Source: Parcubacteria group bacterium SW_4_49_11 (GTDB taxonomy: Bacteria; Patescibacteriota; Minisyncoccia; SW-4-49-11). Taken from it: 12,370 nucleotides of DNA. Where the stretch lies: contig PXOY01000042.1 of assembly GCA_003021915.1 (NCBI GenBank), positions 7,291-19,660 of the forward strand, read 5' to 3'. A model generated the notes under the pieces. That model was not told where the DNA came from. It did not search any database and was given only the letters and a program-made list of their open reading frames with translations. Below, piece by piece: positions 12,196 through 12,370 of this stretch; within the stretch, counting starts at the first letter, position 1, and each line of letters begins with the position of its first letter. The translations under genes were made by a program, and so were the position numbers.

Positions 12196-12370
12196 ATGAA
12201 AAAACAGAATATTTATGTCCTGGATGGGAACCCCAAAGAGTCTAGCCTCGGACGTTCGCTGGCTGAGGCGTACACTCAAGGGGCCGAAGAAGCGGGACAC
12301 GAGGTGCGGATGGTCCGTCTCAATGAACTCGACTATGACCCGATTCTTCATTGGGGGTATAAACGCATCC
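12196..12370 (+). CDS. Flavodoxin-fold NAD(P)H dehydrogenase (quinone)-like protein, 3'-truncated
   Basis: The ATG at 12196 opens a frame that runs off the right edge, giving 58 residues. KQNIYVLDGNPKESSLGRSL (3-22) is a first beta strand followed by the phosphate-binding loop for FMN/FAD phosphate, with DGNPxxxS as in the NAD(P)H dehydrogenase/flavodoxin-2 family. The next helix (AEAYTQGAEEAGHEVRMVRL) and LNELDYDPIL match the same fold. Relatives reduce quinones or other acceptors with NAD(P)H. It follows a 43-bp spacer containing the GAATTTN heptads, with a TATACC element just before the start. Substrate cannot be inferred from this fragment. Confidence 0.8.
   Translation, partial: MKKQNIYVLDGNPKESSLGRSLAEAYTQGAEEAGHEVRMVRLNELDYDPILHWGYKRI

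Overview
The window looks like chromosomal DNA of an uncultivated bacterium of the Candidate Phyla Radiation (Patescibacteria, Parcubacteria-like). This is an inference. It rests on very short spacers, many starts without a Shine-Dalgarno sequence, tRNA genes with no encoded CCA, small membrane or secreted proteins of unknown family, and low-complexity 7-nt tandem repeats in the spacers. No rRNA or other phylogenetic marker is present to confirm it.

Layout from left to right. (1) The 3' end of a DUF11-type surface protein gene. (2) A spacer of 7-nt tandem repeats, then gpmI (glycolytic phosphoglycerate mutase) on the minus strand. (3) A divergent promoter region and a membrane-anchored protein with a DUF5666-like domain and a Ser/Asn/Gln/Glu tail, closed by a clear terminator. 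(4) tRNA-Pro(UGG) with a near-consensus promoter, then terminator hairpins. (5) A 740-bp unit holding an isochorismatase-family gene. It is bounded by two copies of a 47-bp direct repeat, is more GC-rich than its surroundings, and looks like a mobile gene cassette. (6) An exact 40-bp inverted copy of the first heptad repeat, then acyP (acylphosphatase). (7) tRNA-Pro(CGG), with a tRNA-dihydrouridine synthase (dus) gene starting 6 nt after it. (8) A minus-strand pair: a thioredoxin-like 2Fe-2S ferredoxin and mscL, the latter overlapping the end of dus. (9) A hairpin-rich stretch of about 260 bp that may hold a small protein gene or a structured RNA. (10) A divergent pair: a small two-helix membrane protein (minus) and an AT-rich secreted protein (plus), separated by two palindromes sharing a half-site. 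(11) A compact plus-strand run: pepA (leucyl aminopeptidase), a DUF389 membrane protein and a membrane-anchored PQQ/glucose-dehydrogenase-type beta-propeller, the last two overlapping by one base. (12) A third heptad-repeat spacer and the 5' end of a flavodoxin-fold NAD(P)H dehydrogenase-like gene.

Most genes are ordinary housekeeping (glycolysis, tRNA modification, osmotic protection, peptide turnover). The parts that stand out are the isochorismatase cassette between direct repeats, whose enzyme lacks the family's catalytic cysteine; the repeated use of exactly 7-nt-period spacer arrays with three different units; the tRNA-Pro/dus arrangement; and the AT-rich secreted protein with its palindromic control region.
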